Shown here: piece after piece, positions 1 to 64,000 of the stretch
How positions within the stretch are numbered: position 1 is the stretch's first letter
Layout: every line of letters begins with the position of its first letter
Origin: Trogon surrucura
Taxonomy: Eukaryota; Chordata; Aves; Trogoniformes; Trogonidae
Assembly: GCA_020746105.1 (NCBI GenBank)
Contig: CM036617.1
Location: 39,585,898 to 39,649,897, forward strand
Length of the DNA stretch: 64,000 nt
Direction: 5' to 3'
Made by a program: the position numbers and the translations under genes
The notes under the pieces: generated by a model
What the model was told of the DNA's origin: nothing
Database searches by the model: none
What the model saw: only the letters and a program-made list of their open reading frames with translations

Positions 1-902
1 GCAGATATCAGATAATCATGCTATAAACTGGGCTTTAATTGAGATTTGTGACAAGACATCCTAGGTGCAAAGTATTTATTTTGATCAGAAAGGACATCTT
101 AAAAATAAATGGTAGTCAGAAGAATGTGGATATGACAAGACAAGTGAGTTAAATCTGTAAGAGACTGAGCAGATAAAAAAGAATTTTCATCAAAATTTTG
201 TAAGTAAAAGTGACTTTTCCATAAAATCTCACACCGAGAGGTTTTTTCCTATAATCATTTTTCCCTGCTATTCTGAAACTTAAAAGCTTTTGGTTACTGT
301 AAACTTCTTCTTTTTATATTTATCCTTCAAATTAGAAGAAAGTTCAGAAAGTGTACTTCAAACAAGCAAGCAATAAGATGCCCTTATCAGTTGCTTCATG
401 ACCCTGAGAATTTTAATATCTCAGCAGAAAACCTAAGACTCAGATCTAATTAATACAAACGAACAATAATAGAAGATAATCTTTAGTACTTGAATCTTTT
501 ACATTCAAAAAGCACTAAACAAATGTTGACTCACACATATCTATTATAGCTTTATTAAAAACAATTAAAATGAACAATAGTTTATTTTTCAACTTGCCAG
601 TAGTCTCTCAAATAAGCATGTATTAATTCTTTTCTCACAGTATATTTCTTGAAAGGTCCTAACCTTGCTTGCCTGAAATTAATATCACTGCATTAATGGA
701 TCACATTCTTAATTAAGCTGTATTTGAGCAAGTGATCTCCATAACTTCTTTTTGTTCTTACTTTCAAAAGCTCAGAATAGCATTTAACTTGGACTGCCTG
801 TTAGTTTACAAGACACTCTGTCATTAAAAATGATTCATAAGCATTCTTGTTGAAAAACTACCCTACAAGGCATGTTTCCGAATAAATCAGATGATCTCAA
901 CA

Positions 903-1347
903 GAAGGAGGACATGGACTTGTTGGAGCGGGTCCAGCTGAGGGCAATAAAAATGGTCAGAGTGCTGGGAGCTCCTCTACTACGAAGACAGGCTGAGGGAG
1001 TTGGGGTTGTTCAGCCTGGAGACAACAAGGCTCTGGGGAGATCTTTATAGGAGCCTTCCAGTGCCTGAACGGGCCTAGAGGAAACCTGGGAGGGACTGTT
1101 TACAAGGATATGTAGTGACAGGATGAGAGGCAGTGGTTTTAAACTAGAGCAGGGTAGATTAGTAGTTCTTCATAGTGAAGAAGTTCTTCACTATGAGGGT
1201 GGTGACACACTGGAAGAAGTGCCCAAAGAGATGGTGGCATCCCTAAAGGCATTCAAGGTCAGGCTTGATGGGGCTCTGAGCAACGTGATCTAGTTAAAGA
1301 TGTCCCTGCTCACTGCAGGGTGGTGACTTTTGAAAGATCCCTTTTAA
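903..1347 (+). mobile_element. CR1 LINE 3' fragment
   Basis: This 5'-truncated copy holds the C-terminal end of the CR1 second ORF and its 3' UTR. Recognisable degenerate residues include [21 protein letters not shown] and the VRLDGALSN-type end, followed by a tail like the one in the 34310 and 54684 copies. It has several frame breaks. The terminal hairpin octamer repeat is poorly preserved. An unusual 13-bp perfect palindrome sits at 1170-1196. It is antisense to DIAPH3. Confidence 0.85.
1170..1196. repeat. Perfect 13-bp inverted repeat with 1-nt spacer
   Basis: The left arm TCATAGTGAAGAA (1170-1182) and right arm TTCTTCACTATGA (1184-1196) are exact reverse complements separated by one G. 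It lies inside the 903-1347 CR1 copy. The right arm corresponds to the usual CR1 sequence before GAGGGTGGTGA, and the left arm replaces the expected A-rich segment. Confidence 0.85.
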
Positions 1348-1647
1348 AAGATGAAGGCAAACTGCATCTCCCTGCTCCAAATCCCTTTATTTTACCTGGT
1401 TTTTACACTTAAGATTACCCACTGTAGTGTTTCTCCTTTTAAGTTTGTCTTAAGAGAATATCCAAGTAAGCATTATTTTTTCTCCAGTTACCAGCATCTT
1501 CACTTGGCAGCCAGGGGCTTTAGATGACCTAAGCAAGAAATAAGAAAAGCAAGGCTGTCCTCAGGTGAGTCAACAGTGGACACAGGCCAGAACACTGTCA
1601 GTGCGTGGCGTACAAAGGAAAAACATACCCATAATGGAGCCAAGTTA

Positions 1648-2440
1648 CAGAATCACAGAATTGTTAAGGCTAGAAAAGACCTCTGAGATCAAGTCCAGTC
1701 TACGACTCAGCACCATCACACCGGCTAGACCATGGCACTAAATGCCACATCCAGCCTCTCCTTAAACACCTCCAGGGACCATGACTCCACCACTTCCCTG
1801 GGCAGTGCATTGCAATGCCTGATCACCCTCTCCATGAGGAATTTCTTCCTGAGATTCAACCTAAACCTCCCCTGATGCAGTTTCAGGCCGTGCCCTCTCT
1901 TCCTGTCACTGGTTGCCTGGGAGAAGAATGCGACCCCCACCTGACTACAACCTCCCTTCAGGCAGTTGTAGAGAGTGATAAGGTCCCCCTTGAGTCTCCC
2001 TCTCCTCATGGGACTTTCCCTCCAGTCCCTTCCCCAGCCTCGTTGCTCTCCTCTGGACCTGCTCCAGCACCTCATTGTCTTTCCTGAAGTGAGGGGCCCA
2101 GACCTGCACACAGGGCTCAAGGTGAGGCCTCACCAGTGCTGAGCACAGGGGCAGAATTACATCCCTGCTCCTGCTGGCCACGCTGTTCCTGACACAAGCC
2201 AGGATGCCATTGGCCTTCCAGGCCACCTGGGCACACTGCTGGCTCATGTTCAGCTGGTTGTCACCCAGCACTTCCAGGTCCCTCTCTGCTGGGCCACTCC
2301 TCCCCCAGCCTGTAGCACTACAGGGGGTTATTGTGGCCAAAGTGTAGGACCCTGCACCTGGTCTTGTTGAACTTCACACTGTTGGCCTCAGTCCACTGAC
2401 CCAGTCTGTCCAGGTCCCCCTGCAGTGCCATCTTAGCTCA
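1648..2440 (-). mobile_element. CR1 LINE fragment, older subfamily
   Basis: Read on the minus strand, this gives the RT C-terminal region of CR1: [20 protein letters not shown], then [18 protein letters not shown] and QRRATRL, then the end near [18 protein letters not shown]. The right end reaches the LDRL.QW..AN..KFN segment. The frame breaks at least twice, so it is dead. The 3' end at 1648 carries the ACAGAATCACAGAATTGTT-like terminus. It is in the same orientation as DIAPH3. Confidence 0.88.
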
Positions 2441-3068
2441 TGTAGCCAGAGGCAGGTCCTGTTGCTCTTGGAAAGCTGCCCAATACCCTCAGATTTATAC
2501 TAAGAGGGGAAAAAACACACAAGCAAACAAAAAACAAGCAACTACGCAGCTAAAACAGCTATGCATACTGGTTTCCGTCTCAGCTATAACTGGCCACCTG
2601 TTGCATGATGAACAGTGTTTCAGACAGACATTGTGCTGGGCCACCCTGACGACACCATTCAAGTCAGAAGGAAGCTGAAACTCGAGCCGACCAAATAAGA
2701 GCTAGAACAGGGAACAATACAATTCTGTGCAAGTAGATATGAGAAACTCTTCAACTTCTGGCAGGAAATTGTCAAGTATTTCATGGAAAACAGAGGCAGT
2801 GAAGTTGTCTGCTGCAAGTACAAAACAACAGAACTGATAAATACACTCAAGGCTAGTAGGTTTCAGTCTTTGGAAGAAGCCATTGGGAATTTCCTTCATG
2901 GACAGGACCACTTCTTTGTACAATGCAGTTTTGAAAGAGACCAGCCGTTAAGAATTCCACACAATCAAAATAGAGATTAAGGGTAGATTAATGTAGATAG
3001 AGACTAAGGGTAGAGTTTAACTGATAAAGATGAAGCTAGAGAGTAAGGGTGAGAAGGAAATTGAAATA

Positions 3069-3148
3069 ATAAAAAAACAAAACCAAAAAACCCCCAAAAC
3101 CAACCAACCAACCAAAACCAAAAAACACCAAATCAAAAAAAAAACACC
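3069..3148. repeat. A/C-rich low-complexity tract with (CCAA)n
   Basis: About 80 bases consist almost only of A and C, including AACCAACCAACCAACC. The preceding 2970-3050 has three loose copies of a GAGA(T/C)TAAGGGTAGA-like unit. No gene is evident. Confidence 0.75.
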
Positions 3149-3565
3149 TGAAAATCTCTTTATATGAGGAAGATACACAAAAATCAGCAATGAGCTCAGC
3201 AGCAGCAGAATACCAGGAAAAGATGAACCATCAATGTTGCAACAGGGATGAAGCTAACTAAGAATAGAGCTGAACCTACATTTGGATAAGAGTCATCAGA
3301 TATATTGATATAGCAGAGTGAATGTCTAAACAACAGGTGAGATGTATTCTAATGAATATGCAATGGACTAAGACCTAAAGCAAAAAACTCAGAGAGAAAG
3401 AAGTTACTGCAAGCATGAACGGAGACACCAGTACACAGACGAGTTTCTACTTGTCCAAAAACTGAGGAGATGAAGATAAATATTTGGCAAGGACAGACAA
3501 ACTAAATGGCAAACTGTTTATAGTAAGAAGAAAAAAAGTTAAAAATTCTATATCAGGCTGACACA

Positions 3566-3601
3566 AAAAAATCTGAGGTCATTAAAAAATCTGAGGTCAT
3601 C
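3566..3601 (+). repeat. 18-bp tandem duplication at a CR1 edge
   Basis: The unit AAAAAATCTGAGGTCATT occurs at 3566-3583 and again at 3584-3601 with one final base change. It directly abuts the 5'-truncated CR1 that starts at about 3610. Confidence 0.8.
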
Positions 3602-3609
3602 AGTGATAT

Positions 3610-3879
3610 TCAATGACAGGACAAGGGGCAATAGGTACAAGCTGGAATGTAGGAAGTTCCACAAAAAAATGAGAAAACACTTTTTCCCTGTGAGGTTGAC
3701 AGAGCACTGGAACAGGCTGCCCAGAGAGGTTGTGGAGTCTCCTTCTCTGGTGACATTCAAACCCCCCTGGACATGTTCCTGTGTGACCTACTGTAGGTGA
3801 TCCTGCTCTGGCAGGGGGGTTGGACTAGATGATCTTTTGAGGTCCCTTCCAACCCCTGACATTCTGTGATTCTGTGTGA
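3610..3879 (+). mobile_element. CR1 LINE 3' end, 5'-truncated
   Basis: The frame shows DRTRGNRYKLECRKFHKKMR, then [20 protein letters not shown], ending near LC.LL. The canonical 3' UTR follows: GGACTAGATGATCTTTTGAGGTCCC, CCTTCCAACCCCTGAC and an ATTCTGTGATTCTGTG end. It is a short, fairly young copy, antisense to DIAPH3, and resembles the 51836-52834 copy. Confidence 0.92.
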
Positions 3880-6602
3880 TCAAAAAAGTGAAGATAACAA
3901 AAGCCAATGGACAGAAGTATCAAATACTAGGTGTTTCAGACAGAAAAATACAGCAGATAGTTAAAGCATGAGACTTGTCCTACAGAAAATTTCTTCCTCT
4001 ATCTTTGTCATACAAACAAAAGAATTACCTTACACTGCTCTAACAGTACAGGAAATCCTTTATACACATGCCTAATCCTCTTTTAGAAACGTTTTGCCAA
4101 AAAAGGTATATACCATAAATCAGCACAAAAAGTGCATTAAGGTAAATATTAGTTTTGTAGCTAACATACACTTGAACAGGCCTGATTTAGAAATGTCAAA
4201 GAAAATATGTGAGGTTAAAAAAAGACTTTACTTTTAACAACAATTTCCAACGTCCAGTTATTTATTTTGAAAATCTCAATAGTTATCTAGTAAAAAAAAA
4301 AAAAACCTTCTTAAATAGGGACAAATCACCATTCAATTAAAGCTTCATTTTTCATCTAAAAAAAAAATAAATCTAAACTACTGCTTGAAATCCCAATATT
4401 TATTTTTAAATTTTTATTCCTGCGATTCTAACTCTTTTTTCACTAGAATACTCAAAAAACGTATAACATCCATTATATGAGTTTAATTATCACATTCTTG
4501 GAATATTGAAATCCTTGCCAGTCATTTCCAATTTCCTACTTGACTGTGAGAACCAAAAAAAGGAAGAAGCACAGGCAAATTTAAAGAGGAACGCAACAGT
4601 TCTCCAGTGTTTTGTCGTCTTGTTTGTGCAGTAGAAAGATATTTAACCAGTATACACTTCAAGAGCTCCATTTCTTCTTTGCTCGATAAAATTTAGCAAA
4701 ATAGTTCAGTGTTTCAGCAGCTTTAACATGCAGAAAGCTCAAAGAAAACGGCTCTACGTACACCTTAGGCACAACGAAATTTTCTATGGCTGGATAAGAA
4801 CGTAAGAACAAAAGCCTTTAGAGAAAGACATCTCAAATGCAAAGCTCGATTCCTGATGACAAATATGTTGGGTTTTGTTTCAGAAAAAAGCTGAGTACAC
4901 CTGTACTCAGCAGCAAGGCTGCCACACAACCATGCAGCCAAGTACAGGAACTGTAGTAAAACAAAATGCATTTGAACATTTAGATTTCAGCAAGCACAAG
5001 CATACTTCATCAAGAATTTGAGCAACAAAATACAGCATTCAAGACAACATTAACTTCAGATAATACTGCAAAGCTATTTTAAAGCGCTTCAGATAAACAG
5101 ATTTAATACAGTTTTCATAAAATAGTTCATGGATGTGCGTAAGCCAAAGAAAATGAACACCAAAAACCAAACTCCATAGTAATAGGTGATCCTATCTATG
5201 TTCTGAGTCATCAGCCTGGAGTAAGTGAAGGAACGAATACATGGGAAAATAAAGTAGTTCATCTAAAGAAAACCAGAAGTCTGGAAGAGAAGATAAAGGT
5301 AATAAAGTATTTATTTTATGCTTAACACTGAACGAATGGAAAGCATAACAGTGCAAAATAACTTAAGAAGAGGAAGATAACTGCAGAAGCCACAAAAGAA
5401 AACCATAGAGTCACTTTCAAAGAAAAAAAAAAACAAAAATACCAGTCACACTCATGAAAAGTCATTCCCTCAATATCTTTAAGCCAACAACAGTTAAGTA
5501 AATTCAGCTGAAATAAACCATACAATACTGTAAGAGACACAGACACCAATATCTCATAAAGTTTCTAAATGCTTCTTTCAGAGAAAAAAAAAATATTTTG
5601 AATTCAAAGCCAGAAATATAAAAGAAAGTTTCCATTACAATTTTATCACACAAGCAGTAATTGTCATTTTATTCACCACTTAAGCTCTTCCTTGGGAGTG
5701 AACTAGTTTAGTTGGTCCCTTAATGACAATTTTAGGGCAAATTAACAAGGGTTTTCTGGATTTTCTCAAATACCATAACCACAAAACCCACTCACATAAA
5801 AAATAAATAGAAGTTATGTATTGCATGTTTAAGTTTGATTCTCCTCAAAAGAATAGCAAAAAATGAGGCATAAAACAACAATTTTGAGAAAGCAAACAAA
5901 CAAAAATGAGCTTTACTGAGAACATTCATATTTGTGTCAACAGTGATTCTTAACAAAGATGAGTAGAAGTTCTCAGCCTGCTCCGCAGGTACAATGAAAT
6001 GAAAACTACAAGAGTATTTTGGTGAGTTCTGATGGAAGAACTTTGAGGAAAACCAAATGCATAAGATTCCCTATTCAAGGGGTATAAAAAGTGACTTATT
6101 AAAAACTTCCCTCCTCCGAGAGAAATGAAAAATGCTTCATGCTCAAAACTGATTGTAGCTTGTTTTCTGAAGTCAGCTCTCCCACATGCACAGAAGGTAT
6201 AGCACTAGAGAAATCGTGCCTGGTGATGGAGCTTGATTTTGTTCACGGTTTGTTTTGTTGTAGAGTTTTTTAATGCTTTGCACTGTTCAGTGAGAATCTG
6301 GTTGTTCCTTCAGAAAAGAAACTCTACTAGAGATAAAAGAATTCTTATATTTAATGCAACGCTTTTCTGAGTTATCACATTGTTTCAAATTTTCAAGACA
6401 AATTTGTAAAATCAGCTGAGCCACATTCAGCAAAACTTGACCTACAGTGCTACTAGTCCAGCTCTTCTCATTAGACTGACAGTCCGATCAAAATGAACAG
6501 GTAAATCTGACAGAAATAACTAACAGTTAAAAACATCTACCAATAGCATTTCATCTTGTCAAACAATACCAGCCAATCAATGTCTTAACCAGATCATTCA
6601 CC

Positions 6603-7327
6603 AGGCACCAGTACAGATTAGGAGATGTCCTGCTGGAAAGCAGTCCCGTGGAGAAACACCTTGGAGTCCTAGTGAACAGTGAGTTGTCCATGGGACAGCA
6701 ACGTGCCCTTGTGGCCAAGAGGGCCAATGGGATCCTGGGGTGCATTAAGAAAAGTGTGTCCAGCAGGTCTAGGGAGGTTCTTCTCCCCCTCTGCTCTGCC
6801 CTGGTGACACCACATCTGGAATACTTTGTCCAGTTGTGGGTTCCCCAATTCAAGGGACACAGGGACCTACTGGAGAGAATCCAAGGGAGAGTTACGAGGA
6901 TGATTAAGGGACTTGAACATCTCTCCTGTGAAGAGAGACTGAGAGAACTGGGGCTGTTTAGTCTTGAAAGGAGACAGCTGAGAGGGGACCTTATTAACGT
7001 ATAGAAATATCTGAGGGGTGGGTGTCAAGGGGAAGACAATCTCTTCCCAGCGGTGCCCAGCAACAGAATAAGGAATAATGGGTTTAAGTTAGAACATAGG
7101 AAGTTCCACCTCAACATGAGGAGAGACTTCTTTACTGTGAGGGTGGCAGAGCACTGGCACAGGCTGCCCAGAGAGGTTGTGGAGTCTCCTTCTCTGGAGA
7201 CTTTCAAAACCCACCTGGATGCGTTCCTGTGTGGCTGCCCTAGGGGATCCTGCTCTGGCAGGGAGGTTGGACTAGATGATCTTTCGAGGTCCCTTCCAAC
7301 CCCGCACATTTTGTGATTCTATGATTC
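6603..7327 (+). mobile_element. CR1 LINE fragment with RT C-terminus
   Basis: Two frame segments are visible. The first (6648-7004) has [37 protein letters not shown] and VTPHLEYFVQLW, and stops at a TAG after GDLINV. The same frame resumes with SNRIRNNGFKLEHRKFHL and [18 protein letters not shown]. The 3' UTR ends in ACATTTTGTGATTCTATGATTCC. Same subfamily as 32771-33140 (shared GCPRGSCSGREVGLDDLSR). It is disabled and antisense to DIAPH3. Confidence 0.93.
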
Positions 7328-10300
7328 CAAATTTATTAGAACTTCAATACTATCAAATTCAAAAAACACAGCAAAAGGACAGTGGAATAAAAAGAAATAT
7401 TTCTTAAGATTTAAGAAAACCGTGAATTAGCTTGCAGGTGTGGTTTAAAATATACCCTCATTTACAAAATAACACATAGGTACTGCTGAAAGGGGAGTAG
7501 CTAAAGGATTAATGTGACTCGACTAAGTAACACATATGTGTATGCGTGTGTTCAGAAATATTATTACATATAACAATACCTGCAGCAGAAGACAGTGAGA
7601 CCATAGAATACCATACTGATAACAGGAGGGTGCTCTGGTTATTAAGCAGACACCTTTTTGCTTGCCAACCAAAGTACCTTTTCAGACAAAACTAATCAGT
7701 ATAGAGGATACTGTTAGCATTACAAAGATGATAACATGGTATTAAACCCACGACCAATAAATGCTCTAATACTACAGGAGTCTTTCTGAAATAATTTAAA
7801 CTAGAGAATATTGTTTAAAACACAAAGTAACACTTGTTACGATGGTCTGATGATAGCAAAAACTAAAAAATAATCATTTCTTTCCAATAAAGCAAGTTTC
7901 TTTCCAGAATACATGGTATATTAATTATTAGAGTGCTCCCGATCAACCGGAAAATATTGACACACTAAATTTCAAATTTCTTACTGTTGTTAGTTTGTCC
8001 AGTTATAGCAAGTCTGACATTTTTAAAGAGCAAAACACAGACTTGTCAGTTGGGTGAGGCTCAAATATTAAATAAAACCAGCAAAGTAAACTTTAATCTA
8101 TGTGGAATTAATTTTTAAATGTCTTTTTTTGAATTAAAATTTATTCTTGACAAAAAGGTAAAAAATATTTGCTAATTTGTATTTCAGTAATTTAATCAAA
8201 ATGCATAACTCTGCATGCAGTTGTCCTATGTATTTCCCCAATTAGGCAGTTACATACGTATTACTGCTGGAATGATTTTGCATGGTCAAATATGTGTCTA
8301 CTCCTCAGCTAGTCCAGTTCATGGTCAAATTTACTGGTGTAAATCCATGTTTAGTGACATTTTGCCACAGTAAGATAAGATTCCAATGAAGCTGCTGAAG
8401 TTTAGGCATGTGTTTATCTCTGCCATGCTGGCAGACACAGTTTGAAAGAAGGTTATCAGGGAGAAATATCATGTTCAGGCTACTTTATTTCGCACAGGAC
8501 ACTTAGATTTTTCTCAGAAAGACTGATATATATGAACCTGTCCTCTACATCAACAATCTACCCTTTCGGTTTTCTAACATTAAATTTTCTGGAACTCATG
8601 AACTTTAATATTATTGAACAAAAGTGCAGCATTTATAGACCTCAATTCCAGAATAGACTCCATTTTTAAAATTATTTTATAAATAAAAACTAATGTTTGA
8701 TACTTACATAAAACTTAAAACATGAAACCCAAAAGTGTTTACATAAAGAAGGTGCAATTCTAACAAGTGCAGAAAGACTTAGCAACAAATAGCACAAGAC
8801 AAGAAAAAATATAATCTTGACAAAGTCTTTCTAAAATATTCCATGATTATCTCTCTCCTCTTTTCCTGTATTGCTAATTTATTAGTTCCATCTAAATATC
8901 TGAGTCGGCCAGATTTATATTAAAAGACTATGGTAGAGGCAAAAATGCAAGAGATTGTTTTGTTTTATCATACTCACTCTTCCTAACCAGGCCATGTCCC
9001 ATGTGTCCCCCTACCATTTGCTTTTGTCCTTTACCAATTCCCTTCCAAACATTTCAACTTCTAGATCAAATAAGCCAGAAACTCTGCCAACAGCTTTTAA
9101 TCATTACATAAGGAAATTTCACTCCTAGGGCACCACCTGCCTCACTGAGATATGGGCCAATGAAGAAACATTCTTCAGAAATATAAGTATTACACAATAT
9201 TACTTAAATTTCAAATACATGAGAATCCAGACAAAACCTAGTACATTTGACTTCTAATTTCAGCAGAATTTTTAATGGCATTTAAGATGGAGACTTGTTC
9301 TGAGAACAAGGAAGAAACCTGGAGAATCTAACACACCTGTTTCACCTTACAGGATTTGAAGAAATTCCTGGAGGGAAGATGAGAAGAAGTAGCTAACTCT
9401 TACATCGGATAAGAAGTCTCTCATACCATAGACCAGCCTATATATTCCAAAGATGCCCACTATATGTGTAAGTCCACATTCAAGAAAAGGAAATAATGTG
9501 CAAGGGAGAAAACAGAAATGTTCAAAGCCTAGAACTGTGGAAAATCTACAGAGAATTTGGCAAGTCAAAAGGTACAACCTAAGTCAGTGCAAATTATTTT
9601 TTTTAAATTGTTAAAGTGGCTCTTAGAGGGTTGGTGGGCTTTTTTGTTGTGCTTTGTGGTTTTGTTTTTATTTTAAGGGACATTAATACATTGATGCATC
9701 TACACTTTACATAAATTACCAGAACCAAGTAAGTAGAAACATGTATTCATAAAATTACATATTTAAACCAAAACTTCCACCTGGAGAACTGACTCAAACA
9801 TAATTAACATTACAACAGCCTCCTCCCAATTCTCACCAGTGAAAGGTTACATTCTGTAGGTCACGTTAGATGTAACTGTTAACCTGCTTCTCTCTTTCTA
9901 AAGCTCTATAAACTAGGCTGAAAGGAAACCTAAACCTTACCGCTGTGAAACCTGCCTTTGTGAACTACTGCTGATTTCTAAATTGAATAAGTAAATATTA
10001 CAACAAAACAAGTGAAAAGGTAATAATTTCTCTGACTTCAGACCTTTTGTGCTCTTCACAAGCAACAGAGGTGCTGAAAGCATTAGTTTTACATCTCATA
10101 AAAGAACAAAATATTTTGACTGGATTTTTTTTGTTGAGGGAGGATACTTCTTTTAAAGGATCTTTTAGAATAAGTAGTGAGAATTTAATTATCTAAGTAA
10201 GGTTAAGATAGGGATGAACTATAAATAGTTTCCTTGAATGTCTGATAAAACCTCAGTGAGAAATAAAAAGCTAAAAATGTCCTTAGGTACTTGTAACTAA

Positions 10301-10399
10301 GAAATTTGGACCAAGAGAAAGAGATAATTTGGTTTCAGTCAGAAAGCTGTATATGCAAGTCTTTGCAAATAAAAGTGTTAAAAAGAGAAGTGGTGGTCC

Positions 10400-10740
10400 T
10401 TTTTTTTTTTTTTCTTGTTCCCAGAATGTTGTTAGAAGACTCCCAAGAACACAGAAACCAGCATTACATTAGATTTGCCGCGACTGCTACTCTGCTTAAA
10501 GACAGATTGAAAATTAACATGGCAACGCCTTTCAGCAAAAGCACCACTTCAGAACTAGTTTTCTTTCACAAGGAGCTATACTCAAAGGTGACCATCTATG
10601 TCACGTCTGTGAAAGGCACCGATTCATCACAGGGCTGTTTCCTCACCAAACCAACATTCTTCAGCTGATTCACAAGAGCGATTGCTGCTCTTATAGCCCG
10701 ACACATGTACTCCAGCCATTCCAATATTTAAGTACAGGTA
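10400..10740 (-). pseudogene. Possible degenerate retrocopy, parent not recognised
   Basis: On the minus strand a coding-like stretch reads WLEYMCRAIRAAIALVNQLK, then NVGLVRKQPCDESVPFTDVT, before a stop. The minus strand then continues about 250 bases and ends in a run of 14 A (plus-strand T at 10400-10413). A 3' poly(A) after a broken frame would fit a processed pseudogene. I do not recognise the parent. Poly(A) runs are common in this intron, so the call is weak. Confidence 0.2.
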
Positions 10741-11511
10741 TTTAATACCCACACAGATAACTACCAACTGACGCCCAGAGATACAACTAAAAGAATTATT
10801 TTTTTCCTCCATGGGGAAATCCTCTCAGGTGAAGCCAACAATGACCATCTTAGCCTGAAATGCTAGGAGTGGACAAGCAAAAAAAAAAAATATATACCCA
10901 GGAGAAAAAAAAAAACAAAGCCTTTTTCTACATTTGTCTGGATGAAAACATTAACAATTATGAATTATGGGCTATATAGAAATTATATCCAAACTAATGC
11001 CCACAAAAAACATCAACTGCCAGCACTGAACCAGAATATTTCTATTCCAATCTTTTTTTCTCAATTCAACCTGGGAGGTATTATAAACCTACCTTCCCAA
11101 TGGGAATGAAAAAAGTAATTACAAGCACTCTTGACAGAACACACTATAAAACACAGGAAGAAGGAAGCAAAAGAGGTTAGCGTGATAACTATTATATTTT
11201 GATTCTATGATTTTCTTCTCATTTATATGGAGAATAGAAAGAAAAATACATGTAGAAAGCATCATTTTAAAAGTTAAGATTTATTAATGCAAATAAAAGT
11301 AAAGCCAAAATATTTTAGCTATGAAAATCCAAAAATAGCTCTGCATGTCACAGTGAAACTTTGTCACAGAAAATACCACTGATGTTTTTTGGGTTTTTTC
11401 ATAAACTAAATTACTTTTTAAAGACAAAGAATCCCAACTCATTCCAAAAGCAATATTAAAAAAAAATCAGGCCTTCCACTTCCATGGCTATGCCCAGTAA
11501 AAGTCCAATTA

Positions 11512-64000
<52,489 letters not shown>

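Noticed and set aside
2783-2980. Plus-strand 65-codon frame beginning MENRGSEVVCCKY
   Set aside because: Open frames on both strands, no recognised family and no splice or poly(A) context; likely chance.

Overview
The window is AT-rich vertebrate intronic DNA. Most of it belongs to one gene read on the minus strand: a diaphanous-class formin, best identified as DIAPH3 (mDia2). Eight exons lie at 63242-63360, 63042-63106, 62316-62420, 60513-60842, 58948-59062, 19237-19332, 18590-18684 and 11650-11751. Their phases join into one uninterrupted reading frame of 342 whole codons. It runs from the end of the FH3/dimerisation region, through a short coiled coil and the proline-rich FH1 segment, into the first third of the FH2 actin-nucleating domain. 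The first and last exons of the gene are outside the window.

The organism is a bird. Every young interspersed repeat is a CR1 LINE of avian type, with the typical ATTCTATGATTCT-like 3' ends. At 25338-25531 there is a composite SINE with a tRNA-Ile-like head joined to a CR1-X-type tail. That architecture is known for the passerine TguSINE1 family, so a passerine is the most likely source; this is an inference from one repeat type.

Layout: 1-11649 is an intron with five or six repeat-derived blocks and the end of exon H. 11752-18589 is an intron with two CR1 copies. 18590-19332 holds two FH2 exons and a truncated SINE. 19333-58947 is a 39.6-kb intron with most of the repeats, including the longest CR1 copy (46091-48205, reverse transcriptase almost intact), a CR1 with an altered catalytic box (51836-52834), an ERVL-like LTR fragment (about 27140-27660), and two very old non-LTR fragments. 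58948-63360 is the exon-dense part with FH1 and the coiled coil. CR1 and SINE insertions occur in both orientations, and by my estimate cover about one sixth of the window.

No operon, RNA gene, CRISPR array or clearly novel multi-gene system is visible. The most open questions are a coding-like 106-codon frame at about 43627-43944 whose splice phase fits the formin, a few degenerate coding-like stretches of unknown parentage, and local structural oddities inside the CR1 copies.
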